From Zingiber officinale (taxonomy: Eukaryota > Streptophyta > Magnoliopsida > Zingiberales > Zingiberaceae), in assembly GCF_018446385.1 (NCBI RefSeq), contig NC_055989.1, positions 132,893,004-132,957,003 of the forward strand: 64,000 nucleotides of DNA, given 5' to 3'. Below, piece by piece: positions 12,111 to 25,620 of this stretch. The notes below the pieces were generated by a model. The model worked only from the letters and a program-made list of their open reading frames with translations. It was not told the origin of the DNA and did no database searches. Position numbers and translations under genes: made by a program. Each line of letters begins with the position of its first letter. The stretch's first letter is position 1.

Positions 12111-12422
12111 GTCACATCAAAAAGTTACATGGTTGCTTAAGGAATGGTGTCAAGGACACTTTTTGACTTGTCTTTTCCTAGGACACCTAGGAAAACATAC
12201 ATACACATTGAGATGTGTGTACGAGCACTACAATGACACTATAAAGGGAGGTTTCCATCTATAAGCAGGGGTATGTGCAACTTCGTCATTCCACACGCTC
12301 TTTACTACATCATTCTTGCTACTTTCTACATCACCGAAGACTGACTTGAGCATCGGAGGGTCAATGCCGAAAACCCCTTCCTAACCCGACATTGATGTTT
12401 TTGTGTTGTAAGACCACATGGA
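12111..12422. other. Gypsy LTR-like fragment, right part
   Basis: Non-coding. Contains ACTATAAAGGGAGG (TATA-like) and GACTGACTTGAGCATCGGAG, wording typical of the transcribed region of Tat-type gypsy LTRs. It ends where a type D LTR begins at 12423. Confidence 0.45.
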
Positions 12423-13290
12423 TGTTGGTGCGGGAAGCATCCGACGATCGAACCAGTGTTTTAATTATGTCAAAGGGTTCAAATTAAGTTGGTTTATTAT
12501 CTAATGTGTGTGAATGAGATTGCAGGAAAGTCCTAAGGTTACTTAGGCAAAAGTCCTAGCTGCGGTTAGGCAGGTGGAAAACCCTAGGGGGTGATAACCC
12601 TAGGTCCTAGGGGGTGGTAACCCTAGGTGAAGAAAAGTCCTAACTACGGTTAGGTAAAGGGAAAACCCTAGGGGGCAGTAACCCTAAGTCCTAGGGGGCA
12701 GTAACCCTAGCGGAAAGTTTTGGCGGGTCGAAGCTTCGGGCAAAAATCCTAGGGGGCGGTAACCCTAGGTGGAAATCCTGGTGTCGTGAACCAGGTGGAA
12801 GTTTGGACGGGTCGTGGAGCGGACGTCTAACATGAAGACTGGAAGACTCGAGTGTCGAGCAAAAGCCCAGTCGGTCTGGAGGACCGAACTGGCAAAAGGT
12901 AACTTCTCCTGAGTGAAGTAGGTGAGGGTGCGTTCCCCACGGAGGGAACAGTAGACGTCGGTTCGACCTAGGGTTTTCGGTCGGAAATCCGAAGTCAGAA
13001 CCGGACAGTCCGGAGACTGCCAAAATATCTTATGTTATTATGTTTATAATGTGCTAACTTTATTTTACAGGATATATAGTTATTTTGTGGATTAACCCAT
13101 CTTGCAGGGACAAAAGAGCACCTTATGCCTCGGATGAACAATACCCGAGGCACCCTTATGGAGTTTGGAGGCGCCTCGGGTGCAAGGCAGAACAACCCGA
13201 ATGGAATGAATGTTGAGGGTTCCCGAGTGGATGTTGAGGTCTGCTTTTAAGCGGTTTTCTTAAAACAGATTCGCTCTCTCTCCAGCTGTG
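12423..13290 (+). mobile_element. Partial SIRE-like LTR (type D), copy 1
   Basis: Begins TGTTGGTGCGGGAAGC and matches the complete type D LTR at 20508-21805, including the repeated CCTAGGGGGTGGTAACCC phrases (12580-12780), the GAGTGAAGTAGGTGAG segment and a GGCGCC-containing stretch at 13140-13180. The match fades after about 13290, with no CCTACA end, so the 3' third is lost. Confidence 0.75.
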
Positions 13291-13788
13291 TTTAGAGGTT
13301 ATGTGGGTCGTTTGTTTATCAGGATAATTCTACCGATTGTGTGCACGACTGAAAGGAAGAGAGTGAGGGGAAATGAAGCGGATGAAATTTCTTTCTTTTC
13401 TCTGCTCTTTCACTCTGTTCATGACCTCCTTCTTATAAAGAAACTCAACATTTATTGTTGGTTCATTCGCTTGGGTAAATCTTATCCCGACTAGTCTAAT
13501 ATTCGACGTGCCCCTCCTCAACTATTTGTTCACATCATACATGCATATGTAATAATATAAACTAATAACTTTACCTTGAAACTTCTAATAAGGACTAAAA
13601 TTTCCATACACAATGAAGTTCTCTCCCTCCATCGTTTTATTTCCATTCATATTTTCAACAGTAAGTTCATGTAACACTGCATATTAATTAGTTGCTTCTG
13701 CTTGAAATATAGTTGGTAAGCAATTGCTTTCTTCCTCCGTTTAGGTACACGAGGAAGTTTATTCCCACATTATCAGTGTTGAAAGGGC
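13291..13788. other. No gene seen
   Basis: Moderately AT-rich; short frames on both strands resemble nothing known. It may hold the decayed end of the type D LTR. Confidence 0.4.
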
Positions 13789-14018
13789 TAAGGGGGCGTT
13801 TGATTAAATGATGAGAATCATTATGGGTATGGATTTGATAGTAGGGTGGAATGAGAATAAAAATGAAAATGAAACTCATCAAGTTATATGAGTTTGATTG
13901 ATTCCCTTAAATCTAATAATCATTCTCAAAATATCATTTCCAAATTCACAATCCAAATACTATCTTTTACTATCATTTCATTTCCTCATCCTCAAATTCA
14001 TCAATCAAATATCCCTAA
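13789..14018. mobile_element. Small Tourist-like MITE with TAA duplications
   Basis: Element 13792-14015 (224 bp). GGGGGCGTTTGATTAAATG at the left pairs with AATCAAATATCCC at the right; TAA occurs at 13789-13791 and 14016-14018. Ends resemble the larger MITE at 9805 (GGTTT/GATTT core), so both belong to the same broad PIF/Harbinger-derived group. It lies 2.1 kb upstream of the Aux/IAA start codon. Confidence 0.85.
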
Positions 14019-14403
14019 ATATCAGTTTACAACTTACTATAGCTTCTTGTCAGGAAGGAATTCTGCAACATGAGGGTCAACGTAACAGCTTACAACGCAA
14101 CCTTGTTTTCTAAAAGGCAACTGTTGCCAGCTCTTTAGCATCTCAGCTAAGATATCATAACTATGCTCATATCATTCCTACAAATCTTAATTAATTCTTT
14201 ATACTTCACTTTGCAGCTTTGACCTTCTGTGATCCATCTGACACAGTAATAATGATGATGATGCAACAATTAAATGATTGGCCAGGTATAAGTTAGGCAC
14301 ATTTCTGTCATTCTTTGCGATTAATTGTGATGTTCCTTAGGGTAGGAATCATAGCTACTTTGTTCCTCATTGTTTGATTCCTGATATGTTGTTCTCAGGC
14401 TTT

Positions 14404-15784
<1,381 letters not shown>

Positions 15785-16098
15785 AAGAGAATAAAAGAGG
15801 AGCCTTTTTTTAAGCTGCTCGGTGGGTTTAACTCTGAGTACAAGTTTTTGTTCTGAGAGCTTCGTGTGGTTGACCGCACGCTTTCCTCTCTGTGTTCGAG
15901 CAAAGCTTTAAGCTCCTGCTTGGTTTATCTTCTCGTTGCAAAACTCAAGTGCTGGTCTATCTTCTTCTTGTTGTTGTTCTTTTACTTCTCTTGAATAAAA
16001 ATTGGATTTTGACGCTTTCCGAGTGCTAAAATAGAAAGTTCGTTGTTTGATTAAACATTAGCGTATCTTTTTTCCATGCTCTGCAGGAGAAAGTTGCC
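15785..16098 (+). promoter_or_regulatory. Probable core promoter and 5' UTR of the Aux/IAA gene
   Basis: GAATAAAAGAGG (about 15789-15800) is a TATA-like element, followed by a pyrimidine-rich leader with TTCTTCTTGTTG. CTCTGCAG just before GAGAAAGTTGCC and the start codon is a good splice acceptor, so the leader may hold an intron; no clear donor could be chosen. Start context GCCATGG is favourable. Confidence 0.45.
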
Positions 16099-18254
16099 AT
16101 GGAAGATGACCATGAGAGCTTGGGAGATGCATGCCCTCAGCTACTAAACTTAATCCAAAATGAAAAAGTCGGGAAAAAAAGAATTGGGGGTTTAGATGCC
16201 TCAGAAGAGAAGAAATTAGAGCTGACGCTTGGGCTTCCTGGAGGAGTTGGGGAAGAAGAGAACCCCTTTGTTCTATCTTCTTGTATCTTTTCAAAGGTTT
16301 CCAAGACCTCTTCCGGAAGGGGAGTTTTAGGTAGGTTTAGTGCCAAAGAAGGTCCTTTCTCCCTAGTTTTTTTACTCCCTTTCGTGTCACTCTCTTTTCT
16401 TCGAAGGTTCTGAGCAGCTAGAAGCTGGATTGTTCCAGTTGCAGAGCAAAGGAGGGTATGGAACGGAATGGCCGCACAAGACAACTTGGAACCGTGAGAA
16501 ATTTGATGAGCAGCAAAGTCTTGAGAAAGCACATGGTGGCACTGAGAATGAAGCTGGATCAAACACCAGCTTCCAGACAGGGTAACCATGATTGGCCTAT
16601 GCCGTCACTCATGCAAGCTTTCAATCTCTGTGTTTCATTAATGTGTCTGCTACTTTGTCCAAATTAATCAATTCTGCTCTTCCAACATTACATCCCATGT
16701 CATATACTCATCGATTATGTATTTTTTTGCATTTTAAATTTCCCTTTCAATTCAATTATCTTTTCACTACATTTGTTTTCTAGTTGTGAGAATTACTAAA
16801 TCCCATTCCTATGTGTTCACTTCTTTACTATATTCCTGTTCCTCTACTCTTGCTTCATAGTTTGTACTTTTACTAGCATGCAACTCACAAGGGATTTAGC
16901 TTCTTTTCATCTTTTTTCCCGTTAAAGCTTGCACTGTTAGATAGGAAACTTGCTTCTTAGTGACTAATTATTTTATTGACATATAATTTAAAGATAAATC
17001 TATTAGATGAACCAAGTTGCCCAAATGGTCAAACTAGTAAGAGTTTTTTTTCCTGTCATGATTTGGTTGCACAAAGTAATGCAGATTGTTCATTGTCTTT
17101 GATTTTCTGTTCTTCCACTTGGTCATTTGTGATTAATGAAATACCTTTTGCTTGATATTTTGGAAATTTTGTAGAGTTTCTGCCGGGGCTCCTGTTGTTG
17201 GTTGGCCTCCGATCAGAGCCTTCAGAAAGAACCTAGCAAGTAGCTCAGTCAAGCAATCTGTGGAGCTTCAGAATGGAAATATTGATGAAAAAGTGAAGGT
17301 TGCCAGCTGCAAGAAGGGTTTGCTCATCAAGATTAACATGGATGGTATCCCCATTGGAAGAAAGGTGGATCTGAATGCCTGTGGTAGCTACAAGAAGCTT
17401 TCGGTTGCTGTTGAATCTCTCTTTCTGGACCTTCTCGAAGGTAAGTCATTTGCAGAAGTTAACTTCTGGTAGAGAATTTGTCATTTTAAATCCTACTGTT
17501 TGTATTCGGTCAGAGATTCCATCTAACTAAAGAATTCATTTGAAGTAGTTCTTGATTTTTACTATCCATTTTCTTTTGCTTAATTTGCAGCCCAAAAGGA
17601 GACCTCTACAAATGACCTTCGAATGGATGAGGAAGCAAAACAAGCATTCAAAAGTTTATTGGATGGCTCTGGCGAATACACTTTGGTTTATGAAGACAAT
17701 GAAGGTGACAGAATGCTAGTGGGGGATGTTCCTTGGGAGTAAGCCTTGTTTTACACTTTAACTTTGTTTGTTTAAAGCTCTTAATGACGAAGCAATAGGA
17801 ACATGAGACTAAATTGTCCAGTTTCTACCTTGTTTTGTTCGTCTTTACTTCCATAAACACCAGTCTAACTATAATCTCAAAAACCTTGGCATGGTGAATA
17901 AAAACAAGTAGGAATAACTATTTCCGATTCAGTTCTCTCTTCTAGTTCTTATTCAGTGCTATGAGTATCATGCAACTGTTATTGCTGGAGCTCTAACTTT
18001 TGTTTAACACTTGCAGCATGTTTGTTTCTTCAGTAAAAAGATTGAGGGTGTTGAAAAGTTCTGATCTTTCCTCTCTACATGTAGGTTCATCTTACTCTAA
18101 TAGCAACATTATTCATATAGTGTGTTCAGAAACTTTTTGTTAACTATTGATTAACTATCCATGGAATTTGTCTAACACAATTCTGAAAAGCACAAATTTG
18201 CATTTACTTGTTTTAGGATTGGGAAGCCAGAAAAGAACAGCAACTGAGTGTTGA
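16099..18254 (+). CDS. IAA: Aux/IAA auxin-response repressor (IAA26/IAA18-like), six exons
   Basis: Exons 16099-16330, 16407-16581, 17175-17440, 17591-17738, 18017-18084 and 18217-18254 give 308 aa in one frame, all introns GT-AG. Domain I is the EAR repressor motif LELTLGLPG (residues 40-48), which recruits TOPLESS-type co-repressors. Domain II is the auxin degron VVGWPPIR (143-150), bound by TIR1/AFB with auxin and then degraded; the usual GWPPV is GWPPI here. Domains III-IV (about 184-290) form the PB1 fold that pairs with ARF factors: the conserved lysine lies in [16 protein letters not shown] and the acidic OPCA motif is [13 protein letters not shown] (258-270). The C-terminal VSSVKRLRV region matches the IAA18/26/28 subgroup. 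Exon 5 to 6 was placed at donor 18085 because it restores the family-like tail; donor 18081 would give a different 21-residue tail. It acts in the nucleus as an auxin-labile repressor. Confidence 0.93.
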
Positions 18255-18718
18255 ATATGGCGACGAAGGCCAGGCTAATTGAGCTATATGCATCCATCAT
18301 ATTTTATTCTTGTTTTGGATGTGGTTGGTATTGCAAGTGAACTATTTTGCGCTTCTATTAAGTATTTTTTGATGTTAATTACATTCTTTGGTTGCGATTT
18401 GCAAATGGTTTTTGCATGATGAGTATTGTGTTTGTTTGGTAATGGTATGAAACAATTGATTCTTGGTTCTGTTGATTTAAATGCATGAATAAAATCTGTA
18501 AACACTTACCGTGATTCCTTATCGATCTTGTTCTTTGTGTTTGTCGTCTGAAGGATGATTACAAAAATGAACAGTCCTTCTGATTCCACGAACCAAATCC
18601 CTCTGTAATCTTGGTTGCTCTTCTCTTCCAAGAGTCGGTTCTTCTATTCCGAGAGTCTGAGAGTTCTTCCTTTTTTTTTTTTTTTAACCTTTACTTGGAC
18701 TTACTTGATAGGTCTAAA
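18255..18718 (+). other. Aux/IAA 3' UTR and flank, containing the first copy of a duplicated segment
   Basis: Non-coding. AATAAA at about 18488 is a plausible polyadenylation signal. From about 18473 to 18718 the sequence is repeated, diverged, at 26575-26797. The copy stops exactly where LTR X begins at 18719 (GTCTAAAG then TGTTAT). Confidence 0.7.
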
Positions 18719-20132
18719 GTGTTATATTTGAGAAGTATCCTAAGACAATCATCTTATAGAATGTACTATTTATTAAATAATAAATATTTACTATTTGAGT
18801 ATACATTTTATATATGTTTGATTGGATCTTAAACTCATTTATTAAATGTCTCTGCAATACGATTCATATAATGAGAGAATTTATAATTGGATCACGACTA
18901 GGGAGCATCTCTACATGTGTAATTATGACTGTATTAAAATCTTTCTCTAATTGACGAACTGATGTGTTCGAACATTATTGATTTTGTGAGACTAATATGG
19001 GTTATACTTCTTGATCTAACAAAGTAGTTGTTTCTTATTAACTGGAGACATTGGGATGTTGAGAGTTAAACATGAATGTTAGTTATAGTAATTAGTTCAT
19101 TGGAGTGACATGTTGTAAGACTTCATATGGTTCTCTATATATGTGGATATGTCAATGAAGATCTTATTGCAGTTTAAGTACGAGTTCGACTTGAGGTATT
19201 CAAGTCATCTTGCTCATAGAGATTTATACTTTGACATCTTAAATAAGTATCTCTGAGGAAGTGTGGACTCAGGATGATTGAGTATAAGTCGAAGGTGTTT
19301 GAATAGCCAACAAGGATTCACCACTCCTTACAAGGAGATGTATACCCTATGACCATTTGTCAAGATGGTTACTTTAAGTCTTTGGTCAAAGTATCACACG
19401 TTAAGAGTATTATACTTTTGGACACATGTATGAGTAACTTGAATCTGCAAGATAAGGAAGTATTATATAGGCTAGGTGTGACATAATCATCCTAATGGGA
19501 ATTGACACATAGATCATATCCTGAACAAGTGAGTATAAGACGAGTGAAAAGAAAGAAACACAACTCACTATAGCTGCTGAAAGATTCAAAAGTGGTTATG
19601 GAATCAACCATTTGATTTTTTTCAGTCAATTGGAGATTATGATGTACTACTAGGTGACACTTATGATCGATCCATAATTAATGGTTAATTATGAACAACC
19701 AATATAACTGGGAACCTATTAAGTCACATGCACAACGAGTGTATCCGAAAGACTTAAAACGAGTATGAGAATTGGATTCTTAGATCAAGAGAAACTGAAT
19801 CTGATTGAACCAGACGAGGGGCAAATATAGAAGATATTTGTTGCATAGGAAGTGCGGATGTGCCACGTCTTTTGAAGACGAGTTTGATCCTCTTAGTTTA
19901 ATTAATGAACTAAATTATTTTAGTTTTAATTAAAAAATGATTTGATTATTGAACCAAGCGGTTTGGTTATTGAACTAAGTGATTTTTTTAAAATTAAATT
20001 TAAGGCTAATGGTATGAATTACAGTTAATGAATACGAATTTAGATTTGATCCAAACCCTACCGGAGATCTATATAAGAATTGGATGGGAGAGGAATAAAT
20101 TGAATTTTAGAATTAAATTTAATTTTAGAATT
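18719..20132 (+). mobile_element. LTR-like repeat X, copy 1
   Basis: Begins TGTTATATTTGAG directly after TCTAAAG. It is colinear with a second copy split between 39526-39590 and 49061-51493 (with a further insertion there). Contains a TATA box CTATATAAG at 20069-20077. No coding sequence. Its 3' end is interrupted at 20133 by a gypsy LTR, so full length and terminus are unknown. Confidence 0.65.
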
Positions 20133-20229
20133 TGATACGGAGAATAGGAAGCGCTGCCATGAGGGTAAAGAAGGTTAAATTAGTAGGTTGAGTTGTGATA
20201 AGGTTAAGGGAGGTCAATGACCATCTTTC

Positions 20230-20500
20230 CCAACTGACCCGAGTAGCCGATCTGCCATCCTAGCTGATCCGCCACACTTCTTGGCCAACTTGCCACTCTT
20301 CGTGGCCAATCTGTCACTCTGGCAGATTAGCCACTCTTCCTAGCCGATCTACCACTCTTCCTGGTCAATCCGCCACTCTTCCTTACTGATCCTCCATTTT
20401 TACCGATCCACCATTCTTCTTGGCCGATCCACCACTCTTTTTGGCCAATCCGTCACTCTTCCTGGTCGATCTACCACTCTTCCAAGGCTGACCGACCAAT
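20230..20500 (+). repeat. Minisatellite in the gypsy LTR (CTTCCTGGCCGATCCGCCACT unit)
   Basis: About ten imperfect copies of a 20-28 bp unit around CACTCTTCCTGGCCGATC. The same unit recurs at 22570-22830 in the second, truncated LTR, confirming that both are copies of one LTR family. Confidence 0.8.
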
Positions 20501-20507
20501 CACTTTC

Positions 20508-21805
20508 TATTGGTACGGGAAGCATCAGACGATCGAATTTAAGTTTTGATAATGGCAAAGGGTTCAAAGTTAAGGTAATTTGTTGTCTAACATGTTTGAA
20601 TGAATTTGCAGGAAAGTCCTAAGTGTACTTAGGCAAAAGTCCTAGCTGCGGTTAGGCAGGTTGAAAACCCTAGGGAGTGGTAACCCTAGGTCCTAGGGGG
20701 TGGTAACCCTAGGCGGGAAGTCTTGGTGGGTCGAGGGCTTTGGGCAAAAGTCCTAAAGTCGAGGACTCTAGGTGGAAAGTCCTGGTGTCATAAATCAGGT
20801 GGAAAACTAGATGGGTCATGGAGCGGACGTCCAGCAGAAAGTCTTGGAGCCTCGGGCGCTAAGCAAAAGTCCAATCGGTCTGGAGGACCGGTCTGGCAAC
20901 AGGTATATTCTCCTGAGTGGAGTAGGTGAGGACGCGTTCTCCGGTGAGGGAACAGTAGACTTCGGTTCGACCTAGAGTTTCCAGACGGGAAATTCGAAAT
21001 CAAAACCAGACAGTCCGGAGATTGTCAAATACTTATGTTTGACTTATTTTGTTGTGCTAAACTCTGTCTTGTAGGATATGTTTTGTATTTTGTACTAACT
21101 CATCTTGCAGGGGGTGAAAAAGAAGCAAAAGCCTTGGATGAACAGTCCTGAGGTGCCCTCCATGGAGCTTGGAGGCGCCTTGGGTCACTAGTTGAAGACC
21201 TCCGCGTAGCAGGGCAGAGGGCGCCTCCATGGAGCTTGGAGGCGCCCTGGACACTGGTGGAGGGCGCCCTCCATGAGGTTGGAGGCGCCCTCAGGCGGAT
21301 AAGCAGCGATCAGGTCGGAGCTCATCCACGCTGTAGTTTCGGTGGGATTGAGGGTGCCCTCCATGGTGTTGGAGGGGCCCTCCACAGGCTACTTAAGCGC
21401 AGTCTGAGCAGGAGCCAAAGAACAACAAGAACTCGCAACCATTCTTCCGTGTGCTGCTGCTCAAAGGATGATCCGATAAAGCTGTAACAAGACACCGACG
21501 ACCCGAAGCTTTAAAATTCTGTGTTTTCCGTTGTCAGTATAATTTCATTACTACTTTACTTGTATTTCAAATTGTAAATTTCCAAACTTATAGTGATTGC
21601 CTAAAGTAAATGCTCAACGAACATAAGCCTTAGAGTAAGAGTTGCCTCAGGATCCGAACCAAGTAAAACCCTTGGTGTTCGCGTGTTTGCAATTGTTTTA
21701 TTTATTTTCGCTGCATATTTTACTCGATAGTTTTCCAAAACGAACGTGAAAACCACGAGCGCTATTCACCCCTCCTCCCCCCCTTGTAGCGCTTTCGATC
21801 CTACA
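20508..21805 (+). mobile_element. SIRE-like solo LTR (type D), copy 2, inside a gypsy LTR
   Basis: Starts TATTGGTACGGGAAGC (mutated TGTTGG) and ends TTTCGATCCTACA, with the family phrase ATTCACCCCTCC just before the end. Flanks CTTTC and TGTTC match only in the last three bases, so the target duplication is uncertain. It holds CCTAGGGGGTGGTAACCC repeats (20660-20715) and, at 21140-21390, an array of inverted repeats with GGCGCC cores. Confidence 0.78.
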
Positions 21806-22830
21806 TGTTCCTGGCCGAGCCGAGTCCTTACAAAGGTCAAGTCCTTAGGATGGTCAATATTCCTTAGCTGAGTCAACCCTATCTAAGAGCGAGGTCTGAC
21901 TAGACACTGGAGGGGACTCAGTTGACTCATCCTCATAGTGCATTAATGGTTCATCATCTCAATATTCCTCTTTTAGCGTTTTGTGCCATGGAGGACAGAG
22001 AATATTCTACATACAAGTTATACATTAGAAGCTTCCTCTCTGCCAAACGCAGAGATTGCTGGTTCATTTTAAGAAAGATGTCAAAGCATCTTTATAATTT
22101 GTCCTTTTTTAGAAATGCTTTGAGATTCGTGCACATACAAACAGTAACACTATAATTTTACACACTCGTAGCTACTATTTATTCAACTATTCATTTACTC
22201 AACTTGATAACTAACTTGAGTGTCAGAGGAGCTGCGTCGAGGACTTTTTCCCTGGCCCAGTTGCTAATGCTCATTGTGACAAGCAGGACAATGAAGAGTC
22301 TTCATTTGGTCAATATCAGAGCCATCTTTCCCAACCAATCATCTTCTCCGCTTTCGGACAGGATCAAAGTTAACGTTGTCTGTGGGAATTACACCTGATT
22401 TGGAACGTGAAGATTGAAGATGCCGAAGAACTCTTTGTCATCGTCATCGTCATGACTCTAAAGGATTTCGATAAACAAAGCACTGCCATAGTGTGGGAGA
22501 AAAAAATAAAAGGTCAAATCAGCAGGATGGGTTGTCATAAAGTCAAGACAGGCCAATGGCTATCTTTCCTAACTGGCCTGACTAGCCAATCCGCTACTCT
22601 TCTTAGCCGATCCACACTCTTCCTGGCTGATCCTCTACTCTTCATGGCTGAGCTGAGACAATTATAAGTGAGCGTTCTCTCATGACCAAGTTCCAGACTC
22701 TCGGACCATTCAACCGAGTTATAAGTGAGCTTGCTTTCATGACTAACTCTAGACTCTCGAGCCGACCAATTCGCCTGGCTAATCTGCCACTCTTCCTAGC
22801 CGATTCGCCACTCTTCCTGGCTGATCCGAG

Positions 22831-25620
22831 TTTTAAGTCTACATACTTTATTCTCTTAGCCTTTAGCAATGCAACCTTCTAGCTATGGCATATAAATTCT
22901 CTCGTCAAGCTTACTATTAAGGAAAGCTATTTTTACATCAATCTGATATAATTTCAAATTAAAATGTGCTACTATAGCTAAAATGACATAAATTGACACA
23001 AATTTCACAACAGGAGAAAATATCTTTTTAAAATCAATATTCTCTAGTTAGGTATATCATTTTACAACTAAACAAATTTTGTATTGATTAATTAATCCAT
23101 CTGTTTTTCTCTTAATATTAAGAAATCACTTATTTCTAATAGCCTTTCGGCCTAGAAGAAGATCAATTAATTTTCAAACTTGAATTTTTTTCATAGACTC
23201 TATTTCTTCATCCATTGTAACTTTTTACTTTTGTCTGACAGGGTATCTCAATGCTTCTATTACAATTTGAAGTTCTTCATCATCAACTGGGAGAATCATT
23301 AATGTCTCATTCTCAATGTCAAACATTTTCTAAGGAATAATCTTATAATTACTTCTTCATAGGTTAAACTATTAAGAAATCATCTCATTAATTGATAAAT
23401 CACTCTCACTTGGTTAACTATATTCATGCATCCCTTGTGATACCTATTTCATTGAGAAAGTAGCATCCTCCTCAAATAGTGAAATATTTTATCAACGTCA
23501 CCTTTTGTTAGGAACTTAATTTCGAAAAAAGTTACATCTCTTGACTCTATTTTAGAGATGGATTCATCTTATTGCTCACTAATGAAAACACAACCCTTAA
23601 AGGTCTCAAAATACCTTACAAAGATACATTTCTTACTCCTGGGTCTTAGTTTTCTATATTTGTGAGTATTATCATAAATTAGAGGTCTCAAATTACTCAA
23701 ATCTGATTTTTTTTATCTGTCTAACATTCATATAGAGTAGATGGAATAAATTTGGAAAGTACTCGATTAAATATATAGATAGTTGCTAATAATGCATCTC
23801 CGTATTAAGAAATTGGCAAATTAGCTTGAGTCATTATATACCTAACCACATCTAAAATAGTTTTATTTCTTCTTTTAGTAATTCTATTTTACTGTGGAAT
23901 TCTTGGGATTGTTAACTATTTAATAATCACTTTATCAACATATTATCTTGAACCGATTAGATAAATATTCGACACCATAATTAGTGTGTAAGGTTTTAAC
24001 CGTACCATTTAATTGATTCTCAACTTCATTTAAGTAACATTTAAAGCAATTTAATGCTTTAAATTTTTTAGAAATCAAATAAATGTAATGAAATAGAAAA
24101 CTCTATATTTAGTCTTTACATTCATTGAACCACAAATGTCTGAATAGATTAATTATAATAGTGATTCAGCTCTAATAGTCTTACCAAATAGTTTCCTTGT
24201 TGCTTTTCCAACAAGACAATGATCATATACAGACAAGTTTATCTTAGCATGAGTGTCTAACAAACTCTCTTTAGCTAATCTATTCATGTGTTCTTGTCCA
24301 ATATGCCTAATTTAGCATGTCAAACTTCATCATTAACATCAATATCACTAGTAAGAGCAATGTTTAAAAAATAATCATCAATTCCATAATCATTATCTAG
24401 TTTTACATCAAGAACCATGAAACTATTTATTAAAAAATTATATACAATTAACACAGAGTTCATACGAAGTTTCATACACAAAATGTAAAAGTTTATACAA
24501 TATCCCAATTCAAGAAGATGATTAACAAAAATCAAATTTCATCAAATCTCAGAAGCATAAAGGACATCATGTAGAAACAAGGTACACCACGAAGGTTGAG
24601 TTTGCAAGTGTCAATTCCTTTGACATTAATCCTTACATTATTTTCTATATATATATTGACAGTTGGTATATAACGGTACTCTACGAATGTAGCTCGCTCA
24701 CGAGTTATATGGTTTGTTACTCCCGAATCTATAATCCATAAAGGATAAGAATCAGTTAACAATATTTTACTAGCAACATAATGCTCATGAATAGAAGTTA
24801 AATATGGATTTAACTTTTTCAGTTCAACACATTTCCGAGCGAAGTATCCCTTCCTGCCACCGTTAAAGTAAGCAAACTCTCTTTTAGGTTTCTTTCCATA
24901 CTTTTTTCCTTTGAACTTCTTCTTGTTTGGGCCTAGCCAAGCAACAGCAATAGCACCCCAGCTTCCTTTCCCTTTTCCTATCCCTTCTTAAACCATTTAC
25001 TCTTATTCTTGGATCTACATGCATTAACAGAACCTTCAACCACGAAAACTTGTTCAGAAATTCTTGTGAATTCAATTCTCTTCACCTCTAGTTCAACATG
25101 GTGTGAGATATCGGCGAAAGTCTTGATACTTTTACTGTATGTTAGATTCTGTTTCATCATCTTCAAGAATTAGAAAAGGAACAGATTATTGCTTAAATTT
25201 GTTGTTCATTAGTCAAGTCATGACTAATAGTCTTTACCTTCCAAATCATATTTGTCATTTCACTTAGATGTTGGCCTATGGTAACATTTAGTGCTTCTTG
25301 CAGTTGTCAAACTTAATAGTCAGCTATCGAAGCTTGCTTATACTCACTCCACTATATTTCTCTCTAATGGCAACCAAGACAAAATGGACTAATAGAAACT
25401 GCTCATATTCATACACCAGGTCATCAACCATAAAATTAATCAATATGTGTTTGTGTTGTGCTCTCTGACCATCAATAGGTTTATCTATAACCTGATTGAC
25501 AACCTTTAGAATTTCTTATTCCTCAATAACATATTGCATCTTAAAGTGTTATATTTTGTAGTTATCTTTATTTATTTTTTCTCCTTTATTGAGTTCAATT
25601 ATAAAATTCTTAACAGCCAT
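22831..25620 (-). pseudogene. Ancient Ty1/copia polyprotein relic (gag to reverse transcriptase)
   Basis: From ATG 25620 (MAVKNFIIELNKGEKINKDN, then stop) the minus strand shows, in shifting frames, gag with DGQRAQHKHILINFM; a protease site WIIDSGVTNHI (about 24730); the pre-integrase stretch GQEHMNRLAKESLLDTHAKI (about 24300); integrase SDICGSMNVKTKY and RRNKTILDVVRYI (about 23880); and reverse-transcriptase start KLIDLLPG...NKW (about 23150). Many stops and frameshifts are present, so it is old. It ends at 22831 within the RT, at the junction with the gypsy LTR. It encoded the enzymes for reverse transcription and integration and cannot make them now. Confidence 0.85.

Larger units (their letters stand above)
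20133..22830 (+). mobile_element. Internally deleted Ty3/gypsy element: LTR, about 100 bp, truncated LTR
   Basis: First LTR 20133-22366 starts TGATACGG and ends GGACAGGATCA. It is interrupted by a type D LTR (20508-21805) and without it measures about 936 bp, matching the reverse-oriented LTR at 48114-49055 (942 bp). A tRNA-primer-like GTTAACGTTGTCTGTGGGAA follows. Only about 100 bases later, near 22466, a second copy of the LTR start appears (GCACTGCCAT, then GGTCAAATCAGCAGGATGG) and runs to 22830, where it abuts a copia relic. All coding sequence is gone. Confidence 0.75.

Noticed and set aside
20660-21390. Regularly spaced repeats that could suggest a CRISPR-like array
   Set aside because: Units are imperfect, unspaced LTR minisatellites in a plant retrotransposon.
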